Origin: Dicyema japonicum
Lineage: Eukaryota; Dicyemida; Rhombozoa; Dicyemidae
Assembly: GCA_011109175.1 (NCBI GenBank)
Contig: RDEW01000007.1
Coordinates: forward strand, 309,712-373,711
Direction: 5' to 3'
DNA length: 64,000 bases
Positions 1-12,482 of the stretch are shown here, piece by piece; the stretch's first letter is position 1, and each line of letters opens with the position of its first letter. The notes under the pieces are model-generated. The model was not told the origin of the DNA. It ran no database searches and worked only from the letters and a program-made list of their open reading frames with translations. The position numbers and the translations under genes were made by a program.

Positions 1-260
1 GACCGTATTCGTATCAAAAAATAAGAAAACTTCGTATTCAAAAATAAAATTAATTTCCAACACCACATTTTGCAAGACAAATAACAAGTCCAAGATGCCA
101 CAAACTATCGAAAGCATGGATATATCAAGGCAGACTGCGGTCGAACATCCTTTAGTTCTCAAAGTCTTCACAATTGACGCGTTAACACTGTACAAACAAC
201 CTCCACAAGAGAGATTTTTGCGAAAACCCAACTGATGCTCTTTTAACATATCATTACTTT

Positions 261-524
261 TTATGGTTCAGGGAGTCTGTTAACTACGATTCTTTCCATA
301 ATTCTTGAAATTAGTAGTATAATGGTTATAGGCCTATGACTGGTTAAGTACCTAAGTTTCCCAGATTTATGTATCATTCTGACCTCCGTCAATATCCAAT
401 GCGAAGGTTTAAGATCCAACCTGATACTGCACGTATAGAGACATCCCAGATATTCAGAGTGCTTCATTAAATAAACGCATACCGATCTTGTTTTTTCCAG
501 GAGCATTGTCTTAGTGCATTTCAC
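261..524 (-). mobile_element. LINE reverse-transcriptase fragment (CR1/jockey-like)
   Basis: The minus frame contains KPSHWILTEVRMIHKSGKL followed by SHRPITIILLISRIMERIV and NRL. This is the standard N-terminal RT block (P..W....V..I.K.GK....YRPI.L......+E+.+..RL). Only this block is preserved; flanking sequence is not alignable by eye. Confidence 0.55.
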
Positions 525-550
525 CGCATTTTCAACTTTTCCAGCATTTA

Positions 551-580
551 TAGGGCTGTGATGCAGTGGTTAAGAACTAA
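551..580 (+). repeat. tRNA-derived SINE head remnant (A box only)
   Basis: The sequence around 551-580 (GATGCAGTGGTTAAGAAC) resembles the Pol III A box seen in the fuller SINE at 23919. No B box follows at the right distance, so it is a truncated or chance match. Confidence 0.3.
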
Positions 581-1039
581 TTACTTTTTTTCTAGCTTTT
601 CCTTAAGAAAACTGAGGGACAAACGAGACAAACGCTCGTCAGAGTAAACCTTCTATATTATTGATAGTTCTTGCCTAAACAGGTTAGGAAATTCTTCTAA
701 GGATACAAGAAACCCATAATGTTTTTGCAAAAATTGAATTTTTTTTGAATATACGTCCAGTCACTTTGTTATAAACTTTCCAAAAGTTTGGGGTTTTCTA
801 TACAATTCACTGAACTATCAATAAATTATTCTTGTTAACTTTTTTCTACTCTGCGTATTTCTTATGTGATCGTCATAATTTCCAGCTCCATGAGCCTACG
901 ATCACGTGGATCGAAACCTAGCGTAGTTTCTCAATCATTGTTTTTTTTAAAAGGACTACACATTTTTGGTGTCGAAGGAAAATTTTTGTCAACCGAATAT
1001 ACTTTAATGTTCATTTATCTATTTTCCACTGCTATTCAT

Positions 1040-1200
1040 TCTGTTGAAGGCTCCACGCATCTACGATGTTTTGGGATTGACGACTACGCCGTTCTCAGTG
1101 TTTAAAAACTGCGGAACTGAAGTGTTTTCTGGAACTCACACACAAACAAAAAGAACAGAAAGACAAGTCAAGAAGACTTTCAATATCTTGCATATGTATC
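1040..1200 (+). repeat. SINE core fragment
   Basis: Contains GGCTCCACGCATCTACGATG, nearly the same as the core of the SINE copies at 21700, 23995 and 45490. The following bases (GAACTCACACACAAACAAAA, and a tail ending TCTTGCA) resemble the 21660-21830 copy. The tRNA-like head is missing. Confidence 0.5.
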
Positions 1201-1299
1201 TTCGCTTTTTCAAATTCTATAATTCTCTAAAAGGTGTCTCGTCCCATGGCAATTCGCCTCTTGATTTCCAAGCCTCCGTCACCATTCCGATTAATTAGA

Positions 1300-2175
1300 C
1301 ATCCCAGAAAGACAACATTATCGCAACTCTCTATTTTCTCATTCCCAATTTTTAGTTCCATTATTAGCAGTACTCATAATTTTGGTCTTCTTGATATTTA
1401 GCAATAAACCAAAGACGACGCTCTATTCTCTGAATCTTAGAATCAACTCCCTGAGGCCATCCTCTGTTTCAGCCAGTAAAGTTGTATCGTCAGCATAGCG
1501 CAAATTATTGATGTTCCTGTTTCCAATTTTCATCTCGTTTTTTGATACAGTATCCAATTTAGTCATGATTATTTCGGCATAAATATTGAACAGGATGGGA
1601 GATAATAAGTATCCTTGTCTTGCTCCTTTACCAATTTTANAACTCCCTGAGGCCATCCTCTGTTTTAGCCAGTAAAGTTGTATCGTCAGCATAGCGCAAA
1701 TTATTGATGTTCTTGTTTCCAATTTTCATCCCGTTTTTTGATACAGTATCCAATTTTGTCATGATTATTTCGGCATAAATATTGAACAGGATGGGAGATA
1801 ATAAGTATCCTTGTCTTGCTCCTTTACCAATTTTAACCAATAGGTATCTCCATAGACTGTCCTAAAAGTAGCTTCTTGATCCTTATAAATAGATTTGATA
1901 AGCAATATCAGATGGGCATCGAATTCAAATTCTTTTAAAGCGGATGTATAACGGAATCATAAGCTTTCCAACAGTCAATGAAACACATGTATACATTATT
2001 TTGGGATTCATGGGTTTCTCCATAAACCACCGGACATTTTATATATCGTCACGTGTGTCTCGTCCCTTCCTGAATCCTGCTTGGACATCCAGTTGAATCA
2101 TTTCGGCATTTGGCATTAGACGATGTTGTATTATCTTTAGAAGTATTTTGCTGACGTGGAAAATTAAAGCTATTG
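1300..2175 (-). mobile_element. LINE RT fragment (RTE/craft-like), duplicated across an assembly gap
   Basis: Minus-strand reading gives KGARQGYLLSPILFNIYAEIIM and INNLRYADDTTLLA (RT motifs 4 and 5, YADD catalytic box). Bases 1423-1639 and 1641-1842 are nearly the same RT segment in tandem, separated by a single N at 1640. Most likely this is two overlapping contig ends joined without merging. Upstream RT sequence continues to about 2170 (YDSV region), much decayed. Confidence 0.65.
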
Positions 2176-2195
2176 TACAATAGTTTAAACAAGCG

Positions 2196-2590
2196 GTTCT
2201 CAACCTAGGGTCGATTCGACCCCCAGGGGTCTAAAATCAATCCAGATCGATCGTAAAGGGGTCGAAAATGAAATACTTGGAGGTTGAAAATAAATTTAAT
2301 ATATTTAATTTTTTTCATTTTAAATTAAGTTATTTTATTTTTAAAGTGGTAAACCTATGTTCTTTAAAATTTTTAAAATTACCATGCTTGTTTTTGTTTG
2401 TGTTTGAGTCGTCTTTCTACATTAAAAATTTGTCAATATAAAATGAATATTTGGCATTTGGATTTATAAAAAAATTTTTTGATAATAGACCATATTGCTT
2501 ACTGTGTAATAAGTAGGGCAATTTAAGTGCTAAATGATATTATTATTTTTATACTTATTTTAATATAAAATTGAATTTGGAATAATTATT
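2196..2590 (+). mobile_element. hAT-type element 5' end (ZBED5/Charlie-like)
   Basis: Starts with a GCGGTTCTCAACCTAGGGTCG stretch and a GACCCCCAGGGG hairpin-like sequence, typical of hAT-Charlie termini. A decayed YLAFGFI and PYCLLC (BED finger start) are readable at about 2450-2510 on the plus strand. It stops where the LINE-C tail begins at about 2590, so it was probably interrupted by that insertion. Confidence 0.45.
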
Positions 2591-3235
2591 TATTTATAAC
2601 AATAAAATCGTTCTAAAGTCCAGCGGATATGATCGAGTGGCTGTTACCTCTGACTACTGCCAGGGATATCCTTTGGAAAAGCCACTCGGTTTCCCGACGC
2701 TCCCTCGAGGCTTTGGTCAATAGACACCCAAGTGCTCTAAGGAAAGAGACCGTCTTGGGGCCAAAGACTCCGCTCGTCTCGACGACCACTGGCTGTACAT
2801 GGAAACGGTTTAGGAGGCTGCTGTATTTCTTTATTTTCGAGTTTTCATATAAACGGGCGGCCTCTCCCGCTTTCATTGCCGACCTCAAAAGTTTCGACTG
2901 GGAAAAGCTGTCAGTACAGGCAGCATCCCAAATTAAGCAAGCCTTCTCTTTTCTCTCTTTACGACTTCTAATTTCCCTTCGTTTAAGCCTCTTACGTTCC
3001 ATGTTGCGAAATTGTGAGATTCTGTGTAACTGAAAACTCGAGATTTGATTTTTTGCAGCAACGTTGCTTCCAATTAGATCGTAGGAGAGTTTGCTCATAA
3101 GATTTTCTTGGCATTTAAATACAGGGTAAGTTGCCAGGTCTTTCCCATCAACAGCTCTTATTTTGGGATAAGTTTCAGAAAATGTATAAGCACAACAACA
3201 CGTGGTGGGTTTAAGTAATATAAATAACATAAATA
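2590..3235 (-). mobile_element. LINE family C, 3' end (restriction-like endonuclease tail)
   Basis: The minus frame ends ETEWLFQRISLAVVRGN and SIISAGL, with PVVVETSGVFGPKTVSFL before it, which is the C-terminus of family C. Bases 2590-2950 are almost identical to the reverse complement of 22650-22990. Upstream of about 2950 the reading changes to unrelated sequence (KERKEKACLIW join, then MLFILLKPTTCCC), suggesting a rearranged copy. AT-rich polyA-like TTATTGTTATAAAT ends the element at its low-coordinate side. Confidence 0.7.
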
Positions 3236-3421
3236 ATGTTAACTATGATTAGACTAAACTAAACTAATATATCCTTCTTCTTTTACGGGGATATTCACCA
3301 GCCATCCACATGACTTCCACTTCCTCTCAGACTTTGGGTCCACCGCTTCGCTAATGTAATGAGTTTCTCACTCTTCCAGTCGCCTCGACGCGCAAAGGAA
3401 TTTCGTCAATTGGTGTCTTGA
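3236..3421. other. No gene seen
   Basis: Anonymous sequence between the LINE-C tail and the 101-bp tandem duplication; no protein or RNA signature. Confidence 0.4.
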
Positions 3422-3624
3422 CTCGATGTTTGTGCTCGACATTAATACTTTCTAATGTCATCTTTAAAATCACTGATTGAATATACGCTCTCATTGGCAA
3501 ATCCATCGACAGAGCTTTCAAACTCGATGTTTGTGCTTGACATTAATACTTTCTAATGTCATCTTTAAAATCACTGATTGAATATACGCTCTCATTGGCA
3601 AATCCATCGACAGAGCTTTCAAAT
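3422..3624. repeat. Tandem duplication, about 101-bp unit, two copies
   Basis: CTCGATGTTTGTGCT begins at 3422 and again at 3523; both copies run through ATTGGCAAATCCATCGACAG with one visible mismatch. The near-identity implies a recent duplication or an assembly stutter. No coding function seen. Confidence 0.85.
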
Positions 3625-3800
3625 GATTTCTATAGCACGTGGAGATAATCCAATGTCAAAACCACTTTTTTCCATAATCCTCCACGATACATATACTTTT
3701 TTTTGTTGTAGAACTATCATTTCATGTCTCGGTTTTTGTCACAGCAGACTGCCCTTGTTTTATAACATTGAACTTTTGAAGACTATCTACAAGACGGTAA

Positions 3801-5185
3801 GGCAGGGGTTCCCAAACTTATTCAGGTCATCGCCCCCTTTAACAAACTTTTAAAAAATATCGCCCACCAGGAAAACCTATGTGTAACGAGTTGGAAATAT
3901 TAATGTGAACAATGATGGTGCAAAAAGTTAGACACAAGTTTCTCAATATTTGGGTTCATGTTTGTAAGCCTAATCCGTAGATCTCCTCTTTCTACAATGT
4001 CCAAGCGGTTTCTCCTTTAGCTGTGATACAATACTGAAGCCTCTCTCAATCAAATAAGAAGTGAGGAAAGCAAAAAAAAACAATTTTGATTTTTTCCATA
4101 ACATAGGATATTTCTCAGGAATATCTTTTTTAACCAAAAATCTTGATACGACGGGTGTTTAATAGTGGGTTTAATTTCAAAATCGTTTTTTAACATAATT
4201 CATCTTGACAACAACATTCAAAGTCACATACATTCTGAAAGGGCTATCACCAATCTGGAACTAGTTCACATAAATCTTTGAAACGTCCTTTTATATCTTG
4301 TTCAAGAGTGATCAAATGTTCAATATAAATTTCAAAATCATCTTTAGAAAGGAAGTCTTTAAGACCGTTGAGACGTGGAAATTGGATTAATTCTTTCCTG
4401 CCAATATTCCTACAAAATAAAAGTAGTTTCGAAATAAAAGCAGAAATAAGTGACTTTGCCTAAATTAATTTAAAAAATAATTATGTTATGTTATCCAATT
4501 AAGTCGTGTCCGACCCTTGGAGATCTCATGAACAGTTTCTCCACTCTCCTCGATCCGTTGCAATTTGAGTAGCCTTGATATAGGCATTCCCGTGACGTCT
4601 TCGACCGTGAATAGCTACCGAGTCCTCGATCGACCAGGTCTTCTCTTCCCAGTAATATTGCTCAGCATAATGGTTCTTTCCAGGGAGTCAGAGCGGACAA
4701 TATATCCAAAGAACGCCAATCTGTGTTTTACGATTCTTCTTTGTTTTTACCGTCCGTCTCCACCCGTTTGAGTACATCGGTGTTTGTTATTTTGGAAGTC
4801 CAAGGGATTCTTAGTAACCTCTCCAGCATAATACCTTGATTAAATTAATATCAGCAAATTGTAATTTCACAAGTTCATTAAACTTAGCAAAAATATCCGC
4901 TGAGTAAGCCACATCATGTTTAACGGATTCTGTTCTGGGCCAATTTGAGACGAATTGAGAAATTCTACAACAGTGCTGAAAAGAAAGAAAATCCGCGCCA
5001 AACAGTCGCCCTTTGATAACCACCGGACTTCAGTATGTAATAATAGTCGTATAAAATCTTCATCATTTTCAATACATAGCTCACGACAAAGACGTGAATT
5101 TAAAAAGTTGGATTTAATTTTGTTAATAGCAGAAATAACTGTATTGAGAGAGTCATGTAGACGACCATTTGTATTTTAGCCACCA
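3801..5185 (-). mobile_element. hAT transposase (FAM200/ZBED5-like), interrupted by a LINE
   Basis: Left end CAGGGGTTCCCAAACTTATT at about 3804 is a hAT-type terminus. The minus strand reads LRELC-like CRELCIENDEDFIR, LLLHTEVRW-type sequence, and SYLIERGFSIVSQL (C-terminal dimerisation motif near 4030-4060). Order on the minus strand is N to C from 5180 to 3850. The frame is lost in many places. Bases 4500-4810 are a foreign LINE tail (separate entry). Confidence 0.6.
4495..4815 (-). mobile_element. LINE 3' end inserted in hAT element
   Basis: Minus strand reads RLAFFGYIVRSDSLERTIML, GKRRPGRSRTR, and DVTGMPISRLLKLQ: the C-terminal tail of an RTE/craft-like RT (YFGHI.R...LEK.., GRR..GR...). 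It lies between hAT transposase segments and belongs to the same lineage as the RT at 1300-2175 by motif type. Confidence 0.6.
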
Positions 5186-5213
5186 GATGCTGTCGATGGA
5201 TCACGAAATTAAT

Positions 5214-5935
5214 AGTCCAGAGGTTGTCAAACAGTGTGCCGCGAGACAATTTCTAGTGTGCCGCCTGCCAAATACAAATTTGAATAAATTTATATACATT
5301 TTTTGACCTAATTAATTTAAAAAGATAAACAAATTAAAATAATTACTAAAATTAAAATAATCATTTTTATTATATATTAAATGACATTTACATTGGTTAA
5401 CCCTTATTTATTATTTTTTTAATAACGTGCGAATCAACGTGCTTATGAATAAATCAGTTCATCTTTCTTATAAAGATTCTTATTTGTCATTTGGATTTAT
5501 ATGCAAAGATAAAAATAACCTACCTCGGTGTCTAATTGCATGGAAGTCTTGGCAAATGATGCTATGGTTCCTAGCAAACTAAAGAGACATTTTACTTCCA
5601 AGTATCCGGACTATTCCGAAAAATCTGTGGATTATTTTATCCATCTGAAAAAAACAACACAAGTATTATTTAGTTTTTACTATGAATCGTAGATCTAGTC
5701 AAATGATGTTCAGTGAACTTTTGTAAACATAGAGAATCATTGAAATGTTCATACCTGATCTCAGAATTGATAGCAAAACAACCAAAACCTCACACTATTG
5801 GTGAAAACTTGATAATCCCTGCTTGTCGTATTATTGCTCGGACTATGTTTGGTCATAAATATGAACAAAAAATAATGAAGATACCTTTGTCAACCATTCG
5901 ATTTGATATTGATGATAACAATAATAATTAAGATT
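5214..5935 (+). mobile_element. hAT element 5' part with BED finger (ZBED5/FAM200-like)
   Basis: Begins with CAGAGGTTGTCAAACAGTGT and TGCCGC repeats, a hAT terminus. Coding remnants: YLSFGFICK, then MEVLANDAMVPSKLKRHF with H spacing of a BED zinc finger (5540-5620), then ELIAKQPKPHTIGENLIIP (5755-5830) and IPLSTIRFDI. These match the start of ZBED5-type transposases in order. Nothing of the catalytic core follows; the element is cut at about 5935. Confidence 0.65.
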
Positions 5936-6289
5936 TCATATTTTTATTAATAAAAATTTGGCCATTAAATTACCAATTTTTGTACTTACTCCCGCGTTAC
6001 CCATAAACACATGAATACTTCGAGTTCCGCTTGTGCTGTACTCTTTACTCTCCGTTTTAACTCTTTTCTCCAGCACTTTCCTCCAAGATCGTTTCCTCAG
6101 TTCATCCCTTTTATTTGCACAGTACAATATTTTTAAAAATCTTTTAAGCATCAAGGTCTTTTACTATGCTCAATAACAAAACTTTACTATTTATTGTTGC
6201 ATTATCACAAAACTATAGTGATCCTCATTTCGATTGCTCTATTTTATATGAAATTGTTCTAAAGCAATACTTCAAGGTTAACTCCTTTT

Positions 6290-6960
6290 AACTTATATTT
6301 TGTCAATTCAAATTAATATCATCTTGCGTTAACCTGTGAAAACTTTTAGTTCAAGATTAAATTTTCCTTTAAATCCAAGTAGCCTTTACGAAATTCAAGA
6401 TCATTGATTCTACCTTTTCACCAAATACCTAAGCTTTTCAAATAATGATATCTTCGGTAACAAAGCCATTAATTAGATCATCTTTAAAATTCATTCAACA
6501 AGTGAATTATCAAGTTGATGATGTTTACTACGTTCTTGACTTGTTAACCGTATAGTTTCAGTTTTTCAAATTTTGCACGGTTTTTAAGAATTTATAAAAG
6601 CGTCTAAATTCCAAAATAAAAATTCATTTTTATTTCACAGATATGGGATAATTCTGAGAGTCATTTTGATGTGTTTTTTATTTCACAAATCATTATTTGT
6701 GCAATAGAAATTTCAAATCTCTTCCTAACCACGTAGCACTGCAAGATTTAAATTTAAAATGTAAATTCATTTAAATGTAAAATAAAAACAAATAAATTAA
6801 TCCGAAATTTTTAATAAATGTCTTTCGGATTATGAAGTGTCGGTTTATTGAAGCCTGTTTCTATGGAAAGTAAAATTTTGCTGACTCATCAAAAAACTCG
6901 GATTTTGAAGTTATCGAATTATTAAAGTTCGGATTAATGGGGGTTTACTGTATATTCCTC
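6290..6960 (-). mobile_element. pogo-like DNA transposon fragment
   Basis: The right end reads GGATTAATGGGGGTTTACTG, the form of a pogo/Tigger terminal repeat. Minus-strand remnants DLINGFVTEDIII and GEKVESMILNF fit a CENP-B type helix-turn-helix (W/L..GF..RH.I...K..GEK). A related copy lies at 49690-50295 with the same order of features. Confidence 0.5.
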
Positions 6961-7337
6961 TAATTTTCATCCACATATTTTTCACTCGTACGTCCAGGAA
7001 AAGGAACTCACACAATTCTTGGGATATGATCTTAAGGTTAAGAACCTTAGAACAACCCGTTCCCGCAACCGAATAGACTTCCATTTAATGACAAGAGAAC
7101 AATATCCCTCAATATGATTGGTGGATCTGGGACTTCCACTGATTAGGGGTTCTGACAGTATTCCCTTAGTTCAAGTAATTGGTAACATTTTTTATTGTCA
7201 GAGGTTCGGTTAGTATTCACGGCCGACATTATAGCGTCTATTTGGGTTGAAAAATCACATTTTATGGAGCGTGTAGATTTTCCCAAACACTTTCAAAAAG
7301 CCGCAACTTTAACCCACTTAATGGGTCGAAACACCTT

Positions 7338-7983
7338 TTAGTTATGTCTTTTGTTCTTCTTTCTTCCAAAGCAGTCTTCGCTGAAAAGCAACCACCATAA
7401 CAAGCCAAATGAACAACTGTCCCAGTTAATGCATTTCCTTATACTGTTCTTAGCCAAAAAAGAGTTCATATTGTGCTCTCCACCAAAAATTAAGTACCTT
7501 TCCTTTCCCTTGCAGAAATGCGCAATATGGCCGAATTTTTGGCATCGGAAGCACCTAGTTACCGTTTTCATGTACGATTCAAAACGAACTCTTTGGTACC
7601 AAAGACCACCCCCCAGTCTCACAAGTGACATAGCTTCTTCCTTAGACTTCAAAGTTAATTTTCCAACAGGTAGACTGCGCCCGTCCTTCGTGAAATGTTG
7701 GAAAGAAAAACCGAATCGTAGAGTTTCTGTAAAGTCATCATTTGATATCCAAGAAGAAATTCTTTCACAACAACAGTGAAGTATATAGGACGAAAGTGGT
7801 AAAAACATGTCCATCAATACCAAATGGGGAGTTCAAACCAAAGTCATCGACACAAGCGTCCATATCCTCTTTTGAGGCAAATTCAATTGTGACTATGCCT
7901 GTTCTCCTTAGCATAATTCGTTCCTTACTCACAGTCGCTGAGTTTGGTAGATTGTTAAAACGTTTAATCCGTCCAAAAGCCAT
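7338..7983 (-). mobile_element. LINE ORF1-like gag protein with CCHC zinc knuckle
   Basis: The first frame (7983-7765) reads MAFGRIKRFNNLPNSATVS and an EFASKEDMDACVDDFG stretch. After a frame slip, a second frame gives RSLPVGKLTLKSKEEAMSL and CFRCQKFGHIAHFC, an exact CX2CX4HX4C knuckle. This arrangement is that of jockey-clade ORF1 RNA-binding proteins. No RT follows downstream on the same strand, so the element is truncated. Confidence 0.6.
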
Positions 7984-8418
7984 GTTTTAATTTCTAGATT
8001 CACTACAAGCGAATCATAGGTCAAGATAGACGAAACACTTTGTCCCGACACGACATCCACATATAGTTCATTGGTGGGTATTCCAATCCCCTTCTTGGAT
8101 TTAGACTTTGCTTGCCGGTTTTATCTTCATTATCGAATTTCCCTTCTTGGTTTGTCGAAACTTTGCCACACATAACTCAATGATTATACAAACCAACACC
8201 ATTTTCTCTCCTTGCATATAAAAACTACTTCCCTCGTCGATATGAGAGTGATGGCAGAATAATTAGACGAAAAGTATCTCAAGAAATCTTGAGCTTTCTC
8301 AGACACAGCATCCCTTAAAAGGTTTTTTTTCTCATGTCTTGACTGTAATCGCATTTACGTCCAAATAGTACACCCGGATAGCAGACTAGAAGACACTCTT
8401 CATCCCCGTAATGTATAA

Positions 8419-8709
8419 TCAGAATGGAATTTTCTGAGATTGGAAATACGAATGGCGCTTGTCTTCTCGGTAGATAGGTTCAGAGCTCTTGTTCTGCATT
8501 AACCACAACACGGTTTTTTTCAGGATAAATGACCGCATCTCGACTGTGGGAAGTCTACCATAAAACGGTAAAAAAACTCGGGCTCTGAAGATTACAAATG
8601 ACAGTTGATGGTAACCAGTCCAACATGGTAGCAAATCCAGGATGTCATATATCTCCGAATTTATGGAAGCCAAACTGATTCCGGCTAAGATTTTTTTTTG
8701 ATTTACCAA
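8419..8709 (-). mobile_element. Possible LINE endonuclease C-terminal fragment
   Basis: A 96-codon frame has SEIYDILDLLPCWTGYHQLS, which loosely resembles the S..DIvf...W....SDHLP end of an APE-type endonuclease. The match is weak, and the key Asp-His pair is YH here. Nothing else supports it. Confidence 0.25.
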
Positions 8710-10620
8710 ATTTCAAAGTCTCTTGTGATTATATTCTCAATTATCTTTGGTAGTGAACAAATCGGAATTATGTCAGTTGTTCGAAGGGTTGTTCTGTGGT
8801 TCCCCTTTTTTTCTTCAATTTTGGAGTACAAGTATCGGATCCTACGTGTATTCTTGAAATACCAAAATAAAACTGCATCGCTAAACAACATTTTTAAGAC
8901 ATGGGGGTTCCTATATTTGTATCAACTAATGGCTCAAGTAATTCTCCATAGAATAGCAGCAAACGAGCACAGTAATATTCCCTCCCCCCATTTAATACAA
9001 AAAAGGCATAGGCTTCAACATAAGATGTAGTCTTCATTTATCAAACCCATAAAGAATTAATCCTCATGTTGAAATCGCATTTCCGATTTCGTTGACAACT
9101 CCCTGCCACTAAAAACAACCCGTTCGAAGAACTCGAGAGGAAAACGGAAGCCCAGTTGAAAACTCTAATTTCCAAGAGGAAATGCGAATCGTGAGAGGAA
9201 ATGCGTTTTCGATTTTGAGAGCAGCCATACATATTTTTGTCGACCTCGTAGCTTCAATTATAAAAATATAAAGCCGTAGATTTAGACGTTATATCACTAC
9301 TTCTAGTCGATATCCTAGTTTAAGTAGCCTGCATTATCTTGCAGCAAATGTACCACGATAGTCAAAATCCACAAATTACACAGATCGACACATAAAATGG
9401 TCGCACAGTAGACTTAACAATCAAGACATTACAGTTTTTTCTTATTTAGGATACAACGGAGGCAATGGTACCACATCTTTCTAATAAACCATCTCCTATC
9501 TACACTATAGACCTAGTTTTTTTTAAATACCAAATCTGAGTCCGGGGTCAAAAAGGGTTCTTTCTTTTTCGATTTTCGCTAGAATATGGAATGTGTAAAT
9601 CTTTGTAGATTACTATCATTTGGTTACTTTAAGAAAGTCCTAATTACTTACACTTTTTTCCGTTTCTCACTGAGATTCTGGAGAGAAGCCAAAACCCTTG
9701 TCACTAAAATCGTTGTCAAGTAAAATTTTCCTTCTCTATCCCAGCAGTGACGTGGTTTTTCACTCATTTATTACCAAAATGCCCAGGAATGTTTGCTTAC
9801 CCAAAAATCAATTTTTCCTAAAAAACAGATCAATTTTGTAGACTCTGCTTTATTTATTGACCAGAAGTTGCTAACTTTGAGACCTGTTGTTATTATGGAA
9901 CAACCGCCAGTAAATATTGACTTCCATGTTTGAAGATAAAATATCCACGACTGGCATCTTCCTAGTGGTTTTATCCACTTCCCCGAATGGGACCCGTCCT
10001 TTTCAAGCATCATGTCCACTCATATTCAATTGTGAAAATTCCTCCACTGGAATATGAATGGTAGAGATGACGAGGAGGCACTGGTCTTATCCTGAGTTAA
10101 CTGGGAGTTTCTTAAGAATTGAAGAAGGCAGAGAAGAAAGGAATTTTTCGGTTTGTAAATAGAATCTAAAGCTAGCAACACGTGCGATAACTCTAAATAC
10201 TGCATGCCTGATCAATTAGAAGTTCATTCCTAGATGAGGTCTTCTCTTCACTTGAATTTTTACGTCACTATTTATGCACATAAAAATCACAGGACTCAAG
10301 ACTCAATGAAACTAAGAGCAAGACCCCAGATCCTACCTCCATAAGACAGTTCCATTGTTCATAACAAAGGTTGTTACATGTCTTTTGAGTTTTAACCTCT
10401 CGGCGAACAGGTCAATAATTATGCCTGCGTAAGAACTGACCCAGTTGATTGAATGTAAAACGATTAATCCTAACGAGAAAGGAATGGAAGTGGTAAACTA
10501 ACAGCCATATCATCATGAAGATCAATTAGCAATCAAAAAAGTAAATTACATTAAAATATGCAAAAAATCTTAAAATATGCGACCTTTGGAAATATAAATT
10601 AAACAAGACAGCGTATTTAC
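8710..10620. other. No gene seen
   Basis: Short open frames on both strands only. The minus frame at 9771-10019 (KWIKPLGRCQSWIF) might be an exon, but no flanking exon or family was found. Contains likely upstream sequence for the transporter gene at 10627. Confidence 0.4.
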
Positions 10621-10626
10621 TTTATT

Positions 10627-12482
10627 ATGTCGGAGTCTATTGACAGAGATGATGATGGATTTGATGAGGAGACCCTAATTGAAATGTTATCCCCAGTCCA
10701 GGCGCCAGAAGGAGGCCACGGATGGTTGATCGTGTCTATCTGCTCGTTCATTTCGTTTTTCTACTCGTGATTAACTGGCTCGATTGGAATAATAATTAAT
10801 GAAATAATTAATCATAGTTACAATATTACCTTAGTACATCCTAGCATAATTCCAGCTGCACTATTCTCGCGGGAAACCTAATTGGTAATCCAATTTGTTT
10901 TTATTTTAGCCTTCAGCTATTCTTCTTAAGTATACCACACCAAAGATTCTGGTGATAAGTTCAGGGTTGCTTTTGTCTATTTCGCTTATTTCAACATATT
11001 TCGTCGGTATATACGAACTGTATTTTCTGACAATATCGATATTACCAGGTATTTGTTTAATACACATTAGGAATTGGCTTTGGGATGGCCTTCTTCGCTT
11101 CCAATGCTCAACTCAGTGTTTATTTTAATTTAAGAAACGACCTATTGCCATCGCTGTTATTTCTGTTGTGCGAGGAATCGGTGCATTTGTCACCCCAATC
11201 GTAATCAAAAAACTATTCATCAATTTTACATTCAATTTGATTATCGCAATCTTTGGATCTTTCACTTCTATCATCTTATTATTGGGATTTTTTATTAGTC
11301 CCCCTAGACTATCACACAAAGACGGATCTGATGTCAAAGAATACGCCTCTAAAATGGTCAAAAAATACTGCCAAGACCATCAAAGTGAGGAACAGAGAGG
11401 ACAAGAAAATGCCAAGCCTAAAAAGTATTTTTTGGTTTATCATCAGAAATGTTCAAAGAATAAGACAAAGATACACTTCCACCTGAAGGAACCGATTCAA
11501 GGTGATGTTTATGAAAATATGGATGTCAATAAAATGTGGACGAATTTGTTTGCAAAATTACGAGAAAAGAATAAATCTGACCAATCCATAGAAAAAGTAA
11601 TGACTAAATGGCTAAAATGTGCATTATTGAATCCCGTTAATCGAATGGATATGCTTTTGGAGAATAGTCGTAAAACTATACCCGTGGATAGATCTGGCAA
11701 TATTGGAAAATGTTCTAGCTTTCTTAAAACCAAAAATTCAAAAATCATACAAAAACCAAAAAATAGTCCATAAAAAAGTAAAAAAAACAGCCGATGAACC
11801 GAATAAGATATTTATTTTCTTACTCGCTTTATCTTCTTTTATATTTCATTTGGTGTTCAGAATTCCTTTAGTATTCACTCAAATGTACTACCTTGAATTG
11901 TCGGACAGAAATGTATATACTTCCATTTATTTTCCGGCATGTATTGGTGGGAATTTCTCGGTGTTAATATATAGGAATTGGGACTATGGTCGGGCAGTTG
12001 TTCTCCGCTTTTTTGTCGGTTAAGTTTAACTTTAAACCTTATCCAATGATGTTCATATCGATGGTTGTGTCCTCTGTGGCGTATTTGGTTTTCTCTTTCA
12101 TTGGAGGTAATTTTACGGCATTAATTGTTGTCTGCGTTATTTTCGGAATATCTTCTGGTTATTTCCCGTCTATAAAACTTTAGGTGTGATTGGGAATACA
12201 TTCCAACTGATCGTTTCGGATTACTCTGGAATGACTAATTTCACGTTGATTTATTCGATGGTAATTGTAAGTAATGGAATCTCTACCTTTGTTGGTCTCT
12301 ACGTTACAGGTTAGATCATTAATTAAATAGGATTCATATATATTCGGCAACTTCTTGAATTCTCCATAATCTTTATTATTTCGTTCTTGATTAGTGTGGC
12401 TTCTACTATAATATATTCGGTGATATTTATTATTAAAAAGTGTTCACGAAGAAATAACTCGAGTACTCCTGAAGGGGACTGA
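10627..12482 (+). CDS. Monocarboxylate transporter-like (SLC16/MCT family) protein, seven exons, with frame breaks
   Basis: The N-terminus has the PEGGHGW motif typical of MCT proteins just before transmembrane helix 1. Further hydrophobic segments follow, then a long charged loop (about 11290-11780, as between helices 6 and 7) and a second helix bundle ending near 12482. Reading frames join if six GT..AG introns are removed: 10885-10916 (32 nt), 11049-11070 (22), 11766-11790 (25), 11947-11974 (28), 12158-12183 (26) and 12310-12330 (21). Family members move lactate, pyruvate or related monocarboxylates across the plasma membrane with protons; the substrate here is unknown. Oddities: an in-frame TGA at 10768-10770 inside helix 1, one frame slip near 10850-10870, and another in an A-run near 11130-11145. 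It is either a decaying gene or a good gene with sequence errors. Confidence 0.75.

Noticed and set aside
5936-6154. Minus-strand frame with basic residues (KRSWRKVLEKR)
   Set aside because: Charged but without family resemblance, and no flanking exon found.
7351-7990. Plus-strand open frames over the ORF1 region
   Set aside because: They are antisense to the zinc-knuckle frame, which has the recognisable motif.
10768-10770. TGA recoding (selenocysteine) in the transporter
   Set aside because: It lies in a membrane helix where relatives have ordinary residues, other frame breaks are nearby, and no SECIS-like structure was seen.
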